DNA of 64,000 nucleotides from Agrypnia vestita (taxonomy: Eukaryota; Arthropoda; Insecta; Trichoptera; Phryganeidae), in contig JADDOH010010001.1 in NCBI GenBank assembly GCA_016648135.1, forward strand, positions 1 to 64,000. Direction: 5' to 3'. The notes below the pieces were generated by a model. That model saw only the letters and a list, made by a program, of their open reading frames with translations, searched no databases and was not told the DNA's origin. The position numbers were made by a program, and so were the translations under genes. Positions within the stretch are counted from its first letter, which is position 1; every line of letters begins with the position of its first letter. This document shows, in pieces, positions 63,103 through 64,000 of the stretch.

Positions 63103-63778
63103 GGGCAAGGACAGCAATATAAAAAAAAATGTAATGTAGTCATTGAGGATTATTAATTTATAATGTACTGAATTCGAGATTTTATAGGAAACGTAGCATG
63201 TAAATTTATAGGAAACTAGATGGTCGTACCCGGCGTTGCACGGGTTAAGGATTAAGTAAAAAAGAAGTTTGTGAGGGAAAACAAAGGGTCCGCTGTTCTC
63301 TAAAAAACAATCTTTCCATCTAATGTTAACATAAGTTATTGTAACATAACTGTAATACTTAGATATATGGTATCGCAGACTTTTTTGTAGATATTAATGT
63401 CCTCTATAAAACTGTAGTACATTACTTTGCTCTATTGGCAATAATTTCCGCAGCGTACGCAATATAAGGTTTTTTTTTCGTAATTTTTTCACACGTTGGG
63501 TTACATTATCGAAGTTTTCATACGGATCCCTAACATTTTTGAAAATATTCTATAGCCTATGTTCATCAGGGATAATGTAGGATTCTGAATGTGAAAGAAA
63601 TTTTTCAAATCGGTCCAGTAGTTTCGGAGCCTATTCAATTCAAACATACAATCAAATCTTTCCTCTTTATAATATTAGTATAGACAAGATTTTTACATTT
63701 TAAGTTAGTAATCCTCAGCGAATACGTGCAAAACATTTTTTTTTAAATTTTGGGTATTGCTGCCTTTGCCTTTATATC
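63103..63778. mobile_element. AAAGGCAGCAATA foldback, copy split by a short element
   Basis: The left arm 63103-63214 (GGACAGCAATATAAAAAAAA, GAGATTTTATAGGAAA) and right arm 63684-63778 (GGGTATTGCTGCCTTTGCCT) match the intact copy at 28586-28793; 63215-63683 is an inserted element. Confidence 0.7.
63215..63683 (+). mobile_element. TTCGCACGGGTA short interspersed element, copy 2 (nested)
   Basis: Starts ACTAGATGGTCGTACCCGGC near GTTGCACGGGTTAAG and ends CAATCAAATCTTTCCTCTTT then ATAATATTAGTATAGA. Shares the AATTTCCGCAGCGTACGC and CATACGGATCCCTAAC blocks with 52429-52920. Confidence 0.65.
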
Positions 63779-64000
63779 TCAACAATTATATATCTGCATT
63801 AGTCATTAAAAAATAACAGTTCTGAAATTTTGAACGCGTTTTACACAAAAATCCTTACGTTCTGGGAAAATTTGGAAAGCGGATTCGGAATTAGAAAGGA
63901 AAATACATACTATGAAAATCACCTTCTTTAGTTCATCTAACATTCAAAAAAATTATTTATGTGTATCAGTTTACTTAGCTGTCATTTCATAACTCACGAG

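Overview
This is a eukaryotic, almost certainly insect, nuclear window. It is AT-rich with GT-AG introns, carries one multi-exon host gene, and is otherwise filled by insect-type transposable elements: non-LTR retrotransposon ends, tRNA-derived SINEs, hAT, pogo/Tigger and TTAA-flanked DNA elements, and many foldback MITEs. The order cannot be fixed from sequence alone; a repeat-rich beetle-like or other large insect genome is a guess.

Left third (about 1-24,000): one gene on the minus strand, encoding an actin-cytoskeleton type LIM protein of the EPLIN/LIMA1 (Xin-associated LIM) kind. I could chain 14 coding exons from the ATG at 23605 down to 1322. Every splice site is GT-AG and every phase agrees, giving 634 codons plus two bases with no stop, so the 3' end lies to the left of the window. 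One complete LIM domain (residues 73-124) is followed by a long charged region with repeated short basic-Phe-acidic motifs (SRFQMFE, GKFESG, EKFENG, SIFEEM, FKFFET, SVFKQM, SRFENW). Its introns are packed with repeats.

Right two thirds (about 24,000-64,000): no convincing host gene. It is a layered deposit of repeats, several of them nested so that relative ages can be read: a TIR element inside a hAT MITE (48176-49012), an RTE-like fragment inside a foldback element (16793-17530), SINEs inside older repeats (33540-33900 and 34170-34500), a short repeat inside a foldback (63103-63778), and a Tigger end inside a TTAA-flanked element (60974-61740). A CpG-containing, repeat-poor block at about 39230-40560 is the best candidate for host regulatory or promoter DNA.

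The most interesting signals are (1) several hammerhead-ribozyme-like motifs (CUGANGA, stem II, GAAA, 2-bp stem III, stem I) whose stems are kept by different base pairs in different copies; (2) a dense array of perfect heat-shock elements (GAA nn TTC nn GAA) at 59852-60029 inside a mobile repeat; (3) a foldback element carrying its own ~60-bp tandem array (17838-18562); (4) a TIR element that carries a TATA box and a splice donor and acceptor (29140-29700); and (5) hAT MITEs with clear 8-bp target duplications whose bodies consist of GTAGTAC-type palindromic words.
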